A program made the translations under genes and the position numbers. The notes below the pieces were generated by a model that did no database searches, had not been told where the DNA came from, and worked only from the letters and a program-made list of their open reading frames with translations. This document shows positions 30,434-38,544 of a DNA stretch of 53,511 bases, piece after piece. Source of the stretch: an uncultured Verrucomicrobiota bacterium (GTDB lineage Bacteria; Verrucomicrobiota; Kiritimatiellia; RFP12; UBA1067); the NCBI GenBank assembly GCA_946610035.1, contig CAMOCC010000009.1, positions 1 through 53,511 on the forward strand, given 5' to 3'. The first letter of the stretch is position 1; each line of letters begins with the position of its first letter.

Positions 30434-31327
30434 GTGAAGGATCCGAGATTCGATGAATTCGAGAAGTTGAGGTGCAGGGCAGTTGAGATTGGACGGAGCG
30501 GAGATGAGACGGCGTATCGCGAGCTAACGGACTTGTTGAAGAGCGAATTCCCGATTGTCCGCAAAGCGGCGGCTGGCGCCTTCGTCAAGCTGCTGGCCTG
30601 CCATCCCTCTCTATCCCAAGTCGTCGCCATCCCCCTTTGCGAAGCGGCCATGCGGGAGACGGGGGAGCAGACTCTCCAGTACATGCTCAAGGCGCTCCTT
30701 CCGTGTGCGGAAGCGATAAACAAGGTGCATTTCGACCAGTTGCGCGACCTCGTCCGCAATCCAGGGCACCGGGACTACGTCCGCGCGGCCGTCAGCGAAC
30801 TGATAGACCGGGTGGAGGGGGCGGAGCGCAGGCGCGAGGCTCGCAGCCGCCATTGGTGCACCCGTTGCCGGCGCCCCGTCACGGCGAATGAAGCGTCCGC
30901 CGGCATCGCGAAGTACGGCAAGCCCTATTGCCACCACTGCCTCCAGGAGCGCACCTTCGAGGACATCCGATTCGAGCGCGACGTCGAAAAGGCCAAGACT
31001 CTGCGCACCGTGGACGGCGTCGCGGTGCAGTCTCGTGGCGAGCGTCGTATAGGCGACTGGCTTGCCGCACACTCCATCGCCTACGTCTACGACGACAGGA
31101 TGGTGGTCGCGGGGGACTTTGCAATGAGGCCCGACTTCTACCTACCGGAATTCGACGTCTACATAGAATACTGGGGAATGGACACCCCGGAATACCGTGC
31201 GAACATGGAGAAGAAGCGCTTCCTCTACAGGCGCGACAGACGGAGGCTCGTATCGATCTCCTTCAGGGAGCTGGACGACATCGAAGCGGTCCTGGAGATG
31301 AAGCTTTCGCGCTATATCCGCCTGTGA
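30434..31327 (+). CDS. HEAT-like, zinc-ribbon, PD-(D/E)XK nuclease protein
   Basis: I do not know a named family for the full protein (297 residues). Residues 1-125 are alpha-helical and HEAT-like (PIVRKAAAGAFVKLLA). Cys142/Cys145 and Cys166/Cys169 form a zinc ribbon (HWCTRCRRP, YCHHCLQ). Residues 198-280 look like a PD-(D/E)XK nuclease: SRGERRIGDWL, RPDFYLPEFDVYIEYWG with Asp234 and Glu245, then a downstream Lys pair (MEKKRFLYRR), as in UvrD-associated nuclease domains. GTG 30434 is preferred because GGGAGG lies 7 nt upstream; TTG 30413 is the alternative. Confidence 0.7.
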   Translation: MKDPRFDEFEKLRCRAVEIGRSGDETAYRELTDLLKSEFPIVRKAAAGAFVKLLACHPSLSQVVAIPLCEAAMRETGEQTLQYMLKALLPCAEAINKVHFDQLRDLVRNPGHRDYVRAAVSELIDRVEGAERRREARSRHWCTRCRRPVTANEASAGIAKYGKPYCHHCLQERTFEDIRFERDVEKAKTLRTVDGVAVQSRGERRIGDWLAAHSIAYVYDDRMVVAGDFAMRPDFYLPEFDVYIEYWGMDTPEYRANMEKKRFLYRRDRRRLVSISFRELDDIEAVLEMKLSRYIRL

Positions 31328-31440
31328 ACAGGCCCGGACGGACCTGTCCGGTCGGGGAGCCCGGCCGCGATCCGTTTTTGGCATGATGCCCTCCGTCGTC
31401 GCAAACTGGGCAAAGTTGCCATAGCCAGCCACGGTTGCGA

Positions 31441-31451
31441 TATGATATAAT
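31441..31451 (+). promoter_or_regulatory. Promoter of the M50 protease gene (leaderless type)
   Basis: TATGATATAAT with TATAAT at 31446-31451; the ATG follows after 8 nt. Confidence 0.65.
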
Positions 31452-31459
31452 AGTCAATC

Positions 31460-32323
31460 ATGTTCAAGACAAGATACCATCTTTGCGACGTTTTCGGGAT
31501 ACCTCTGTATCTCGACTTCTCCCTTATCATACTCCTCTTGATGTTCGTCACCGGAGACGGCGAGTTCTGGTCCGGCATCATGTGCGCGGCGTTGCTGCTC
31601 GCTTCGATCACCGCGCACGAGCTCGGGCACGCCCTCACGGCGCGCGGCTTCGGCTGCCAGACAAAGGACATAACGCTATCGCTTCTGGGCGGCTGCGCGT
31701 CGCTTATAGCGCTCCCGCGCAAGGCGTCCCAGGAGTTCTGGACTGCGATAGCGGGTCCGGCCGTTAGTTTCGCGCTTGCGATTCTCGCTTCCATGGGCAT
31801 TGCGCTGGCCGCAACCGAGGGCGGGTTGTTCGACGCCTTCGGGCTGATCCTGTCCATTGCGCTCGGTTCATTCGGGATAAACGTCTTTATCGGCGACGGA
31901 CTGAACTTCTCCGAAAGCAGCATCGTGGTCATACAGACCTTCATGTACCTCGGCGTCATGAACCTGATGCTCGGGTTCTTCAACCTCCTGCCCGGCTTCC
32001 CGATGGACGGCGGACGCGTCTTCAGGAGCGCGATGCGTCCGTTCATGAGCCGCGTCCAGGCGACGAGGATCGCCATGGTCGTCGGGCGTGTCGTGGCCGT
32101 CGGGATCGGGCTCAGGGGCCTTTGGAGCCTCTTCAACCGCGGCAGCTGGGGTGTCGTCTCGCTTCTCATAGCATGGATGATATGGCGCGAGGGCTATCGC
32201 GAATACATGCTCGCGCAGATGGAGTCGAGTTGGTTCTACGAAGACAACGGAACATTCCGCGCCAAGGTGTCCCCGCCGCCGTACGGCGGCGACGGCGACG
32301 ACTGCGACGTGACGAGAGGGTAG
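31460..32323 (+). CDS. Site-2 protease family (M50) membrane metalloprotease
   Basis: A 287-residue intramembrane zinc protease. The zinc motif is AHELGHA (His53, Glu54, His57) and the third ligand region is NLLPGFPMDGGRVF. About five or six hydrophobic segments surround them. The N-terminus VFGIPLYLDFSLIILLLM resembles the SpoIVFB-type subclass. No PDZ or CBS domain is present; the C-terminal 40 residues are soluble. Substrates may be anti-sigma factors or signal peptides, but nothing nearby shows which. It is followed at 37 bp by eda. Confidence 0.87.
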   Translation: MFKTRYHLCDVFGIPLYLDFSLIILLLMFVTGDGEFWSGIMCAALLLASITAHELGHALTARGFGCQTKDITLSLLGGCASLIALPRKASQEFWTAIAGPAVSFALAILASMGIALAATEGGLFDAFGLILSIALGSFGINVFIGDGLNFSESSIVVIQTFMYLGVMNLMLGFFNLLPGFPMDGGRVFRSAMRPFMSRVQATRIAMVVGRVVAVGIGLRGLWSLFNRGSWGVVSLLIAWMIWREGYREYMLAQMESSWFYEDNGTFRAKVSPPPYGGDGDDCDVTRG

Positions 32324-32360
32324 TCGCAGGGGAGGGTTTAAAATTGGAAAGGAAAGAAAA

Positions 32361-33002
32361 ATGAACATAGTTGAGACACTGGAGTCCGCCGGGATAATCC
32401 CGGTCATCGTCATCGAGAAGGAGGAGCAGGCCGTTCCCCTCGCGAAGGCGCTTGTAAAGGGCGGGCTGCCCGTGCTGGAGGTCACCTTCCGCACCAAGGC
32501 GGCGCCTGCGGCCATCGCGGCGATACGCAAGGAGGTTCCGGAGGCGATCGTCGGCGCGGGGACGCTTCTCACGCCCGAGATGGTCAAGGAGGCGGCGTCC
32601 GTCGGCTGCGTCTTCGGCGTTGCGCCGGGTTTCGACCCCGTTGTGATGAAGGCCGCCGCCGATGCGGGGCTTCCTTTCTGCCCTGGAATCGCGACGGCGA
32701 GCGAGCTTTCGCAGGCGCTCACGGCTGGGGCGCCCATGGTTAAGTTCTTCCCGGCCGAGGCTGCGGGCGGCGTCAAGATGATCAAGAACCTCCTTGGCGC
32801 GTTCCGCTTCACGGGCGTCAAGTTCATGCCCACGGGTGGCGTCAACCTCACGAACGTCGAGGAATACCTGAAGGTCCCCGAGATCGTCGCCTGCGGCGGA
32901 ACGTGGATCGTCCCGAAGGACGCCCTTGCGTCCGGCGACTGGGCGGCCATCGAGAAGCTGGCCTCCGACGCCTCCGCACTCGTCAAGCGTCTCCGGGGGT
33001 AG
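32361..33002 (+). CDS. eda: KDPG/KHG aldolase
   Basis: Cleaves 2-keto-3-deoxy-6-phosphogluconate (or 4-hydroxy-2-oxoglutarate) to pyruvate plus glyceraldehyde 3-phosphate (or glyoxylate). The 213 residues match the family length. LEVTFRTKAAPAAI holds the catalytic Glu, IVGAGTLLTPEMVKEA follows, VKFFPAEAAGGVKMI holds the Schiff-base Lys, and MPTGGVNLTNVEEYL is the phosphate site. An edd partner is not in view, so its pathway (Entner-Doudoroff or uronate degradation) is open. GGAAAGGAAAG precedes the ATG. Confidence 0.93.
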   Translation: MNIVETLESAGIIPVIVIEKEEQAVPLAKALVKGGLPVLEVTFRTKAAPAAIAAIRKEVPEAIVGAGTLLTPEMVKEAASVGCVFGVAPGFDPVVMKAAADAGLPFCPGIATASELSQALTAGAPMVKFFPAEAAGGVKMIKNLLGAFRFTGVKFMPTGGVNLTNVEEYLKVPEIVACGGTWIVPKDALASGDWAAIEKLASDASALVKRLRG

Positions 33003-33047
33003 TTTTCGAGCGTTTCTGCCCAAATTACGGCGTTTTTGCGCCATTAT

Positions 33048-33107
33048 CGAGGGATTTTCACGCGGAATCGACGTTGCGGCGTCCGCATTCCGGCGTGAAA
33101 ACCCTCG
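33048..33107 (+). terminator. Large hairpin after eda, probable terminator
   Basis: A 20-bp stem with two single-base bulges: CGAGGG-TTTTCACGC-GGAAT (33048-33068) against ATTCC-GCGTGAAAA-CCCTCG (33087-33107). TCTTTTGTC follows a few bases later, so termination of the M50-eda transcript is likely although the U-tract is poor. Confidence 0.55.
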
Positions 33108-33147
33108 GCGTCTTTTGTCTAAATTAGGGGGCTAGGCGGGCGGGCCC

Positions 33148-33162
33148 AATTTTTGGTATAAT
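33148..33162 (+). promoter_or_regulatory. Promoter of the TPR-protein operon (leaderless type)
   Basis: CAATTTTTGG followed by TATAAT (33157-33162). ATG 33172 is 9 nt downstream. ATG 33163 directly abuts the -10 and cannot be in the transcript. Confidence 0.65.
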
Positions 33163-33171
33163 ATGTGCGGT

Positions 33172-34065
33172 ATGAAGCGGTATATAGTAGTTTTTGCGCT
33201 TTTAACGTGCTTTTGCCGGGCGGACGCCGCCTGGTACTGGCCGTTCGGCGACGACGAGGAGTCGAACGAGCCGAGGATTTCCGAGTTGATGGAGCCTGCG
33301 AGCCGTCTTATCGACTCGGCGTCGGATTTTGCCGACGACGGCAAGATAGACGAGGCGGTGGCCGAGTACCGCAAGGCGCTTGCGGAGCTTGAGCGCATCG
33401 AGATCGAGAATCCCCAGCGGGCGGAGAAGCCGGAGTTCGCAACGGTGCGCAACAAGCGCGCCTACATCGAGACGTCGATCGACTCGCTGCTCCTGCGTCA
33501 GGCTCAGGACAATGCCAGGGCTGTCGCAGTCACCGACACGACCGAGCTTGAGCGCAAGTTCAGCGAGGAGCGTGCCGCGGCCAAGGCTGAGCGGGAGAGG
33601 AAGCCCAAGGAGGCGTCCGACCGCGGCGAGGACGCGTCCGAGACGGCGCGCGCGGCCGCATTGACGCCCGAGGGGCGCAAGGAGGCGATCGCCATGCTCG
33701 CGAAGGACCCCAAGAGCCGCAAGGCCCGCATGATGCTTGCGAAGGACGATTTGCATTCCAAGCGCTACGAGAACGCCAAGAAGACGATTGCGGGGCTTCT
33801 TGCCGAGAAGCCGAACGACTCGGCGGCGTTGAACCTAAGGGCGCTCGTCGAGATGGCGGAGGGAGACACCGCGTCCGCCGAACGGACGCTCACCCAGCTC
33901 ATAACGTCCAATCCCCGCGTCCACTACGGCTACTACAACCTCGCCAGGCTCATCCTAGCGACGCGCGGGGCCGAGGGCAAGGACACGGCGCGCCGCTACT
34001 ACGAGACAGGACGCGACTACTGCGGGGGTCCGGCGGACAAGAACCTGGAGGAAAGCCTGAAATGA
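33172..34065 (+). CDS. Secreted TPR-repeat protein
   Basis: A 297-residue exported protein of unknown specific role. A signal peptide (MKRYIVVFALLTCFCRADAA) is followed by AWYWPFGDDEE and a helical region with one repeat-like unit (GKIDEAVAEYRKALAELERI). A charged linker rich in Glu, Lys and Arg follows, then two or three TPR-like units from about residue 185 (SKRYENAKKTIAGLLAEKPN, ASAERTLTQLITSNPRVHYG). It probably scaffolds an envelope complex. ATG overlap (ATGA) with the next gene shows coupling to the LolA-like protein. Confidence 0.75.
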   Translation: MKRYIVVFALLTCFCRADAAWYWPFGDDEESNEPRISELMEPASRLIDSASDFADDGKIDEAVAEYRKALAELERIEIENPQRAEKPEFATVRNKRAYIETSIDSLLLRQAQDNARAVAVTDTTELERKFSEERAAAKAERERKPKEASDRGEDASETARAAALTPEGRKEAIAMLAKDPKSRKARMMLAKDDLHSKRYENAKKTIAGLLAEKPNDSAALNLRALVEMAEGDTASAERTLTQLITSNPRVHYGYYNLARLILATRGAEGKDTARRYYETGRDYCGGPADKNLEESLK

Positions 34066-34718
34066 CGGCCATCCTCGCAGCCGTGGTCCTCGCCGCGACG
34101 AACGCGGTTGCGGAGGCGGAATCCGCCCCGGCGTCGGAGCCGCTCGCGGCGCTTGCGGAGGCGCCCGCCTTCGGCGAGGACGCCAGCGCCAGGGAGATTC
34201 TCGATGCGTGCCGCGGCATGATGCCGAAGGACGTCACCGTGAGGGGCCACGTCAACCGCAGGAGCCGCCACGGCACGCAGATAGCGGCGTACCGCTACAC
34301 GCTCGTGCGCAGGGACGGCGAGACGGACCTGTCGCTTGCCGACAAGGACGGGAGGGAGGTGCCGTTCGAGAAGTCCGGGCGGCTGCTCGATACGGACGTC
34401 ACGTGGAGCGACCTCGCGATGGACTTCCTCTGGTGGGACGACGTCTCGTTCGATGCGGATGCGGAGTCCGAGTCGCTTCAGGGCATAATCTGCAAGGTCC
34501 TGCTCCTCAAGAAGGGCGACCGCGCCTTCAGGGCGTGGATAGACCGCAGGACAGGCGCGATGCTGCAGGCGGCCGAGCTCAGGGACGGGAAGGTCGTCCG
34601 CGAGGTCTTCTGCACGAGTTTGAAGAAGTTCGGGGACAGGTGGTCCCCGAGGAACATCGAAGTCGGCCCGCCCGGTGCGAAGTACCGCACCAAGATCGTG
34701 GTCGAGGACGTAAAGTAG
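34062..34718 (+). CDS. LolA-like outer-membrane lipoprotein-sorting-domain protein
   Basis: A 218-residue secreted protein. The short signal peptide is TAILAAVVLAATNAVAEA. The body reads YRYTLVRRDGETDLSLADKD, then LDTDVTWSDLAMDFLWWDDV, RAFRAWIDRRTGAMLQAAEL and SLKKFGDRWSPRNIEV. The SDLAMDFLWW and WIDRRTG patterns are those of the outer-membrane lipoprotein-sorting domain related to LolA/LolB. It likely binds acyl chains in the periplasm. It is coupled to the TPR gene upstream and followed at 30 bp by the AsmA-like gene. Confidence 0.75.
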   Translation: MTAILAAVVLAATNAVAEAESAPASEPLAALAEAPAFGEDASAREILDACRGMMPKDVTVRGHVNRRSRHGTQIAAYRYTLVRRDGETDLSLADKDGREVPFEKSGRLLDTDVTWSDLAMDFLWWDDVSFDADAESESLQGIICKVLLLKKGDRAFRAWIDRRTGAMLQAAELRDGKVVREVFCTSLKKFGDRWSPRNIEVGPPGAKYRTKIVVEDVK

Positions 34719-34748
34719 GGTGAAAACAACAACAAGGAGGGAAGGGTA

Positions 34749-35780
34749 ATGAAGGCGATCAAGAAGCTTTTCAAGGTTCTGTTGATTGTCGTCGGCATAT
34801 TCGCGGTCCTGGTTCTTGCGCTGCCGCTGTGGATCGGCCCCGTCGTCAAGGGGGTTGCGAACTCGGCGGTGCCGAAGATCACCAAGACCGGGTTCCACAT
34901 GGGCGGGTTCGGACTCAATCCGTACTCGGGCAGCGTATCGATAGACGACGTCCGGCTGCAGAATCCGGAGAGGTTCTTCGCCTCTTCGCAGAAGTCGGCG
35001 GAGGCTGGCGAAAGCGCCCTCGGCGCCGTCGCGCGAGTCGCCGGCAACGCAGTGGCGGCGGTCGGGGACGCGGTAACGTCCAGCGAGACGAATGCGCTGT
35101 CGTTCTCGGAGATCAACGTCAACCTCGCGATGCTGTCGCTTCTGGCGGACACGCTTCGCATCGAGGAGATCGTGGTCAGGGACCTGAACATCTACGGCGA
35201 CCTCACGTTCTCCAACATACGCGAGATCGCCGACAACGCATCCGGCGGCGAAAAGCCCGGGGCGGCTGCGCAGGAAGCGGGAGCTGAGGCGAAGTCCGAG
35301 GAGTCCGGCGACGCGGAGAAGGGCGGCAAGAAGGTCGTAATAGACCGCGTGTTCATCACGGGGACCAAGTTCCAGTGGGGGCATGTCGTCGTCCCGATCC
35401 CCGATATCGAAATCAAGGACATCGGCAAGGACGAGGCGGTCGACGAGGCCGGTGCGTTCGACCGGGTCGTGGACGCGCTGTGCGACGCCGCAGACAAGGC
35501 GCAGTCCGGTCTCGGCACCGCGCTCAAGGCGGCTATCAACGGCGGCAAGGCCGTCGGCAGGGTTGTCGGCGACGCGGCAGGCGCCATCGGCGATGCGGTC
35601 GGCGCGGTCGGCGATGCGGCAGGCGCCGTCGGCGACACAGCCGGCAAGACGGTGGAGGCCGTCGGTGACGTTGCCGGCAAGACGGTGGAGGCCGTCGGCG
35701 GCGCGGCCGGGAGGACGGTGGAGGCCGTCGGCGGCGCGGCCGGGAGGACGGTGGATGCAGTCAAGGGCATTTTCCAGTAA
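34749..35780 (+). CDS. AsmA-like membrane protein with 11-residue amphipathic repeats
   Basis: A 343-residue protein. Its N-terminal transmembrane helix (LFKVLLIVVGIFAVLVLALP) and the block GFGLNPYSGSVSIDDVRLQN are typical of AsmA/DUF748-like periplasmic proteins. Residues 115-235 continue that domain (INVNLAMLSLLADTLRIEEI). The C-terminal 80 residues are Ala/Gly/Val-rich repeats with an 11-residue period (VGDVAGKTVEA, VGGAAGRTVEA), encoded by 33-bp tandem DNA units at 35640-35761. AAGGAGGGAAGGG precedes the ATG. It probably shares an operon with the TPR and LolA-like genes. Confidence 0.75.
   Translation: MKAIKKLFKVLLIVVGIFAVLVLALPLWIGPVVKGVANSAVPKITKTGFHMGGFGLNPYSGSVSIDDVRLQNPERFFASSQKSAEAGESALGAVARVAGNAVAAVGDAVTSSETNALSFSEINVNLAMLSLLADTLRIEEIVVRDLNIYGDLTFSNIREIADNASGGEKPGAAAQEAGAEAKSEESGDAEKGGKKVVIDRVFITGTKFQWGHVVVPIPDIEIKDIGKDEAVDEAGAFDRVVDALCDAADKAQSGLGTALKAAINGGKAVGRVVGDAAGAIGDAVGAVGDAAGAVGDTAGKTVEAVGDVAGKTVEAVGGAAGRTVEAVGGAAGRTVDAVKGIFQ
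35640..35761 (+). repeat. 33-bp tandem repeat inside the AsmA-like gene
   Basis: Units begin at 35640, 35673, 35706 and 35739 (the last is partial). They differ from each other at few positions (for example GCCGGCAAGACGGTGGAGGC against GCCGGGAGGACGGTGGAGGC). The period is a multiple of three, so copy-number change keeps the frame. Confidence 0.85.
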
Positions 35781-35798
35781 AAGAGGGGAGTCAAAAAC

Positions 35799-38267
35799 AT
35801 GGAAAAGAAAGCAGCAATCAGGAAGAAGGATCGTCGCGTGGAGCAGTCGGTCGAGGGTCTCAAGGAGGATTTCGCGTGGCATCTTCGCTACACGGTCGCC
35901 AAGAGCGAGGAGAACGCAACTGATCGCGACCACTACACGGCGTTCGCTAATGCGGTCCGCGACAGGATCGTCGAGCGCTGGATCAACACGCAGGAGGTCT
36001 ACCACAAGGAGAACACCAAGAGGGTCTACTATCTGAGCCTCGAGTTCCTGATGGGGCGTCTGCTCGGCAACAACGTCATCAATCTCAAGGCGGACCAGCT
36101 CTGCCGCGACGCCCTCAAGGACTTCGGCATCAACTGGAACGACCTCAGGGACTACGAGACGGACGCCGGTCTTGGCAACGGCGGCCTCGGCCGCCTCGCC
36201 GCGTGCTATCTGGACTCGATGGCGACGCTCGACCTCGCCGGCATGGGATACGGCCTCAGGTACGACTACGGCATCTTCCGCCAGAAGATCGTCAACGGCA
36301 ACCAGGTCGAGGAGCCCGACCGCTGGCTCAAGGACGGCTACCCCTGGGAGCTCGCCCGTCCCGAGTATTCGCAGACCGTCGGCTTCGGCGGACACGTCGA
36401 GTACACTTCGGTGAAGGGGCGTCAGCTGTGGCGCTGGGTGCCAGCCGAGCAGGTCATGGGCGTCCCATACGATCTCCCGATCGTGGGCTACAACAACGCA
36501 GTCAACACGCTGCGCCTCTGGAGCGCGAAGGCGACCGAGGACTTCGACCTCGCCGACTTCAACAAGGGCGACTACGTCGACGCGGTCGAGACGAAGGTGC
36601 TCGCGGAGAACCTCACGAAGGTCCTCTATCCGAACGACAACACTACGGCCGGCAAGGAGCTTCGCCTCCGCCAGCAGTACTTCTTCGTGGCGTGCTCGCT
36701 GAACGACATACTGCGCCGCTACCTCCAGGACAACAAGGGCTGGGATTCGCTTCCGGACAAGGTGTTCATCCACCTCAACGAGACGCACCCCGCGCTCGTC
36801 ATCCCCGAGCTCATGCGCATTCTCATCGATCAGGAGGGGCTGGACTGGGACAAGGCGTGGGACCTCACCCGCCGCTCCGTCGGCTACACGAACCACACGA
36901 TCCTCCCCGAGGCGCTAGAGAAGTGGCCCGTGCAGATGATGGAGCGCCTCCTCCCGAGGCACCTCCAGATCGTCTACGAGATCAACGGACGCTTCCTGCA
37001 GAAGATATCCGCGATGTTCCCCGGCGACATCAAGCGCCTCCAGAGGATGTCGCTCATCGACGAGAACGGCGAAAGGTACGTCCGCATGGCGAACATGTGC
37101 CTCGTCGCGAGCTCGTCCGTCAACGGCGTCGCGGAGCTCCACACGCAGATCCTGAAGGATTCGCTCTTCAAGGACTTCTACGAGCTCTGGCCCGAGAAGT
37201 TCCACAACGTGACGAACGGCATCACGCCGCGCCGCTGGCTCCTCAAGGCAAATCCGTCCCTCGCCCAGCTCATCTCCGACAAGATCGGCGACAGCTGGAT
37301 CACGCACCTCGACGAGCTCAGGAAGCTCGAGAGGTTCGCGGACGACGAGGCGTTCCTCTCGGCGCTGTCGAAGATCAAGGCGTCCAACAAGCGCGCGCTC
37401 GCCGCCTACGTCAAGAAGACGCTCGGCGTCGAACTGAACCCGAAGGCCATCTTCGACGTCCAGGTGAAGCGCCTCCACGAGTACAAGCGCCAGCTTCTGC
37501 TCGTCCTGTACATCATCATCTTCTACAACCGCCTGCTGCACGACCCCACGTTCGACCCCGTGCCACGCTGCTTCATCTTCGCGGCGAAGGCGGCCCCGGG
37601 CTACTACATGGCGAAGCTCATCATCCGCCTCATCCACGGCGTCGCGGGCGTCGTCAACTCCAACCCGAAGACGAAGGACAAGCTCTCCGTCGTCTTCCTC
37701 CCCGACTACCGCGTCTCGCTCGCGGAGAAGATCATGCCGGCGGCCGAGGTATCCGAGCAGATATCCCTCGCCGGCATGGAGGCGTCGGGAACGGGCAACA
37801 TGAAGTTCATGATGAACGGCGCGCTCACGCTTGGCACCTTCGACGGCGCCAACGTCGAGATCAACCAGGAGATCGGCGACTCTAACATGTTCCTCTTCGG
37901 AATGCGCACCGAGGACGTCGCGAAGAAGCGTCCCAGCTACGTCTCGAAGGACTACTACAACTCCGATCCCGAGATCAAGCTCGCCCTTGACATGATCAAG
38001 GCGAACGTGTTCTCGCTCCTCGAGCCCGGCCTCTTCGACCCGATCATCCGTTCGCTCCTCGACTACAACGACTACTACATGCTCCTTGCGGACATGCGCA
38101 GCTACATCGAGGCGCAGGACCGCGTGGACAAGACGTACCGCGACCAGAAGAAGTGGAACAGGATGTCGCTCGTGAACATCGCCCGCTCCGGACGCTTCTC
38201 GTCCGACCGCGCGATCCTGGAGTACGCGAAGGACATCTGGAGCATCAAGCCCGTCAAGTTCTCGTAA
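35799..38267 (+). CDS. glgP: Glycogen/alpha-glucan phosphorylase
   Basis: Releases glucose 1-phosphate from glycogen or maltodextrin with PLP as cofactor. At 822 residues it is the family length. Signatures include RVYYLSLEFLMGRLLGNN near the N-terminus, DAGLGNGGLGRLAACYLDSM, IHLNETHPALVIPELMR, FHNVTNGITPRRWL, FDVQVKRLHEYKRQLL and the PLP-site block EASGTGNMKFMMNGALTLG. It lies 18 bp after the AsmA-like gene and has AGAGGGGAG before the ATG. It ends at the terminator 38288-38318. With the hexokinase it suggests stored glucan use. Confidence 0.96.
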   Translation: MEKKAAIRKKDRRVEQSVEGLKEDFAWHLRYTVAKSEENATDRDHYTAFANAVRDRIVERWINTQEVYHKENTKRVYYLSLEFLMGRLLGNNVINLKADQLCRDALKDFGINWNDLRDYETDAGLGNGGLGRLAACYLDSMATLDLAGMGYGLRYDYGIFRQKIVNGNQVEEPDRWLKDGYPWELARPEYSQTVGFGGHVEYTSVKGRQLWRWVPAEQVMGVPYDLPIVGYNNAVNTLRLWSAKATEDFDLADFNKGDYVDAVETKVLAENLTKVLYPNDNTTAGKELRLRQQYFFVACSLNDILRRYLQDNKGWDSLPDKVFIHLNETHPALVIPELMRILIDQEGLDWDKAWDLTRRSVGYTNHTILPEALEKWPVQMMERLLPRHLQIVYEINGRFLQKISAMFPGDIKRLQRMSLIDENGERYVRMANMCLVASSSVNGVAELHTQILKDSLFKDFYELWPEKFHNVTNGITPRRWLLKANPSLAQLISDKIGDSWITHLDELRKLERFADDEAFLSALSKIKASNKRALAAYVKKTLGVELNPKAIFDVQVKRLHEYKRQLLLVLYIIIFYNRLLHDPTFDPVPRCFIFAAKAAPGYYMAKLIIRLIHGVAGVVNSNPKTKDKLSVVFLPDYRVSLAEKIMPAAEVSEQISLAGMEASGTGNMKFMMNGALTLGTFDGANVEINQEIGDSNMFLFGMRTEDVAKKRPSYVSKDYYNSDPEIKLALDMIKANVFSLLEPGLFDPIIRSLLDYNDYYMLLADMRSYIEAQDRVDKTYRDQKKWNRMSLVNIARSGRFSSDRAILEYAKDIWSIKPVKFS

Positions 38268-38287
38268 GGGACCTTCCAGGCGAAGGC

Positions 38288-38318
38288 AAAGCCGCGGCAC
38301 CCTCGGGTCCGCGGCTTT
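38288..38318. terminator. Terminator after glgP
   Basis: AAAGCCGCGG (38288-38297) is the exact complement of CCGCGGCTTT (38309-38318) around an 11-nt loop. The A-run on the left and T-run on the right allow it to serve glgP and also the oppositely oriented tRNA-Arg. Confidence 0.8.
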
Positions 38319-38337
38319 CTTCATGCACTTGAAACGG

Positions 38338-38414
38338 TGGTGCGACTGACTGGGATCGAACCAGCAACCTTCGGCTTCGGAGGCCAACGCTCTATCCAAT
38401 TGAGCTACAGTCGC
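38338..38414 (-). tRNA. tRNA-Arg (anticodon CCG)
   Basis: Read on the minus strand: acceptor GCGACTG/CAGTCGC, D-arm TAGCTCAATTGGATAGAGC, anticodon arm TTGGC-CTCCGAA-GCCGA giving CCG, T-arm CTGG-TTCGATC-CCAG, and an encoded CCA. Length is 77 nt. It lies between glgP and the DciA-like gene on the opposite strand. Confidence 0.95.
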
Positions 38415-38427
38415 GAAAACGGAGGAT

Positions 38428-38443
38428 ATTATATCATATTTCC
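38428..38443 (-). promoter_or_regulatory. tRNA-Arg promoter
   Basis: On the minus strand the -10 TATAAT occupies 38433-38428, preceded by AAATATGA and followed by the tRNA 13 nt later. Confidence 0.65.
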
Positions 38444-38520
38444 GCCGCGCGTTCCACTACGGAAAGCGCATTTCCGGGATTCGCGAATCCGGACAAGGCG
38501 AATTGCGGGGCGGGCGGCGA

Positions 38521-38532
38521 ATATGTTATAAT
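38521..38532 (+). promoter_or_regulatory. Promoter of the DciA-like operon (leaderless type)
   Basis: ATATGTTATAAT with TATAAT at 38527-38532. The ATG follows after 12 nt with no Shine-Dalgarno. Confidence 0.6.
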
Positions 38533-38544
38533 ATAGCCGTACCA

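Noticed and set aside
30223-30759. Minus-strand frame of 178 codons over the inverted-repeat element
   Set aside because: It covers the repeat element and the antisense of the nuclease gene; composition (Ser, Pro, Leu, Cys) and overlap point to a spurious frame.
33163-33171. ATG three codons before the chosen TPR-protein start
   Set aside because: It abuts the TATAAT hexamer directly and would precede any plausible transcription start.
38337-38531. Small plus-strand frame beginning MVRLTGIEPATFGFGGQRSI
   Set aside because: It is the antisense of tRNA-Arg; this peptide is a well-known false call over tRNA genes.
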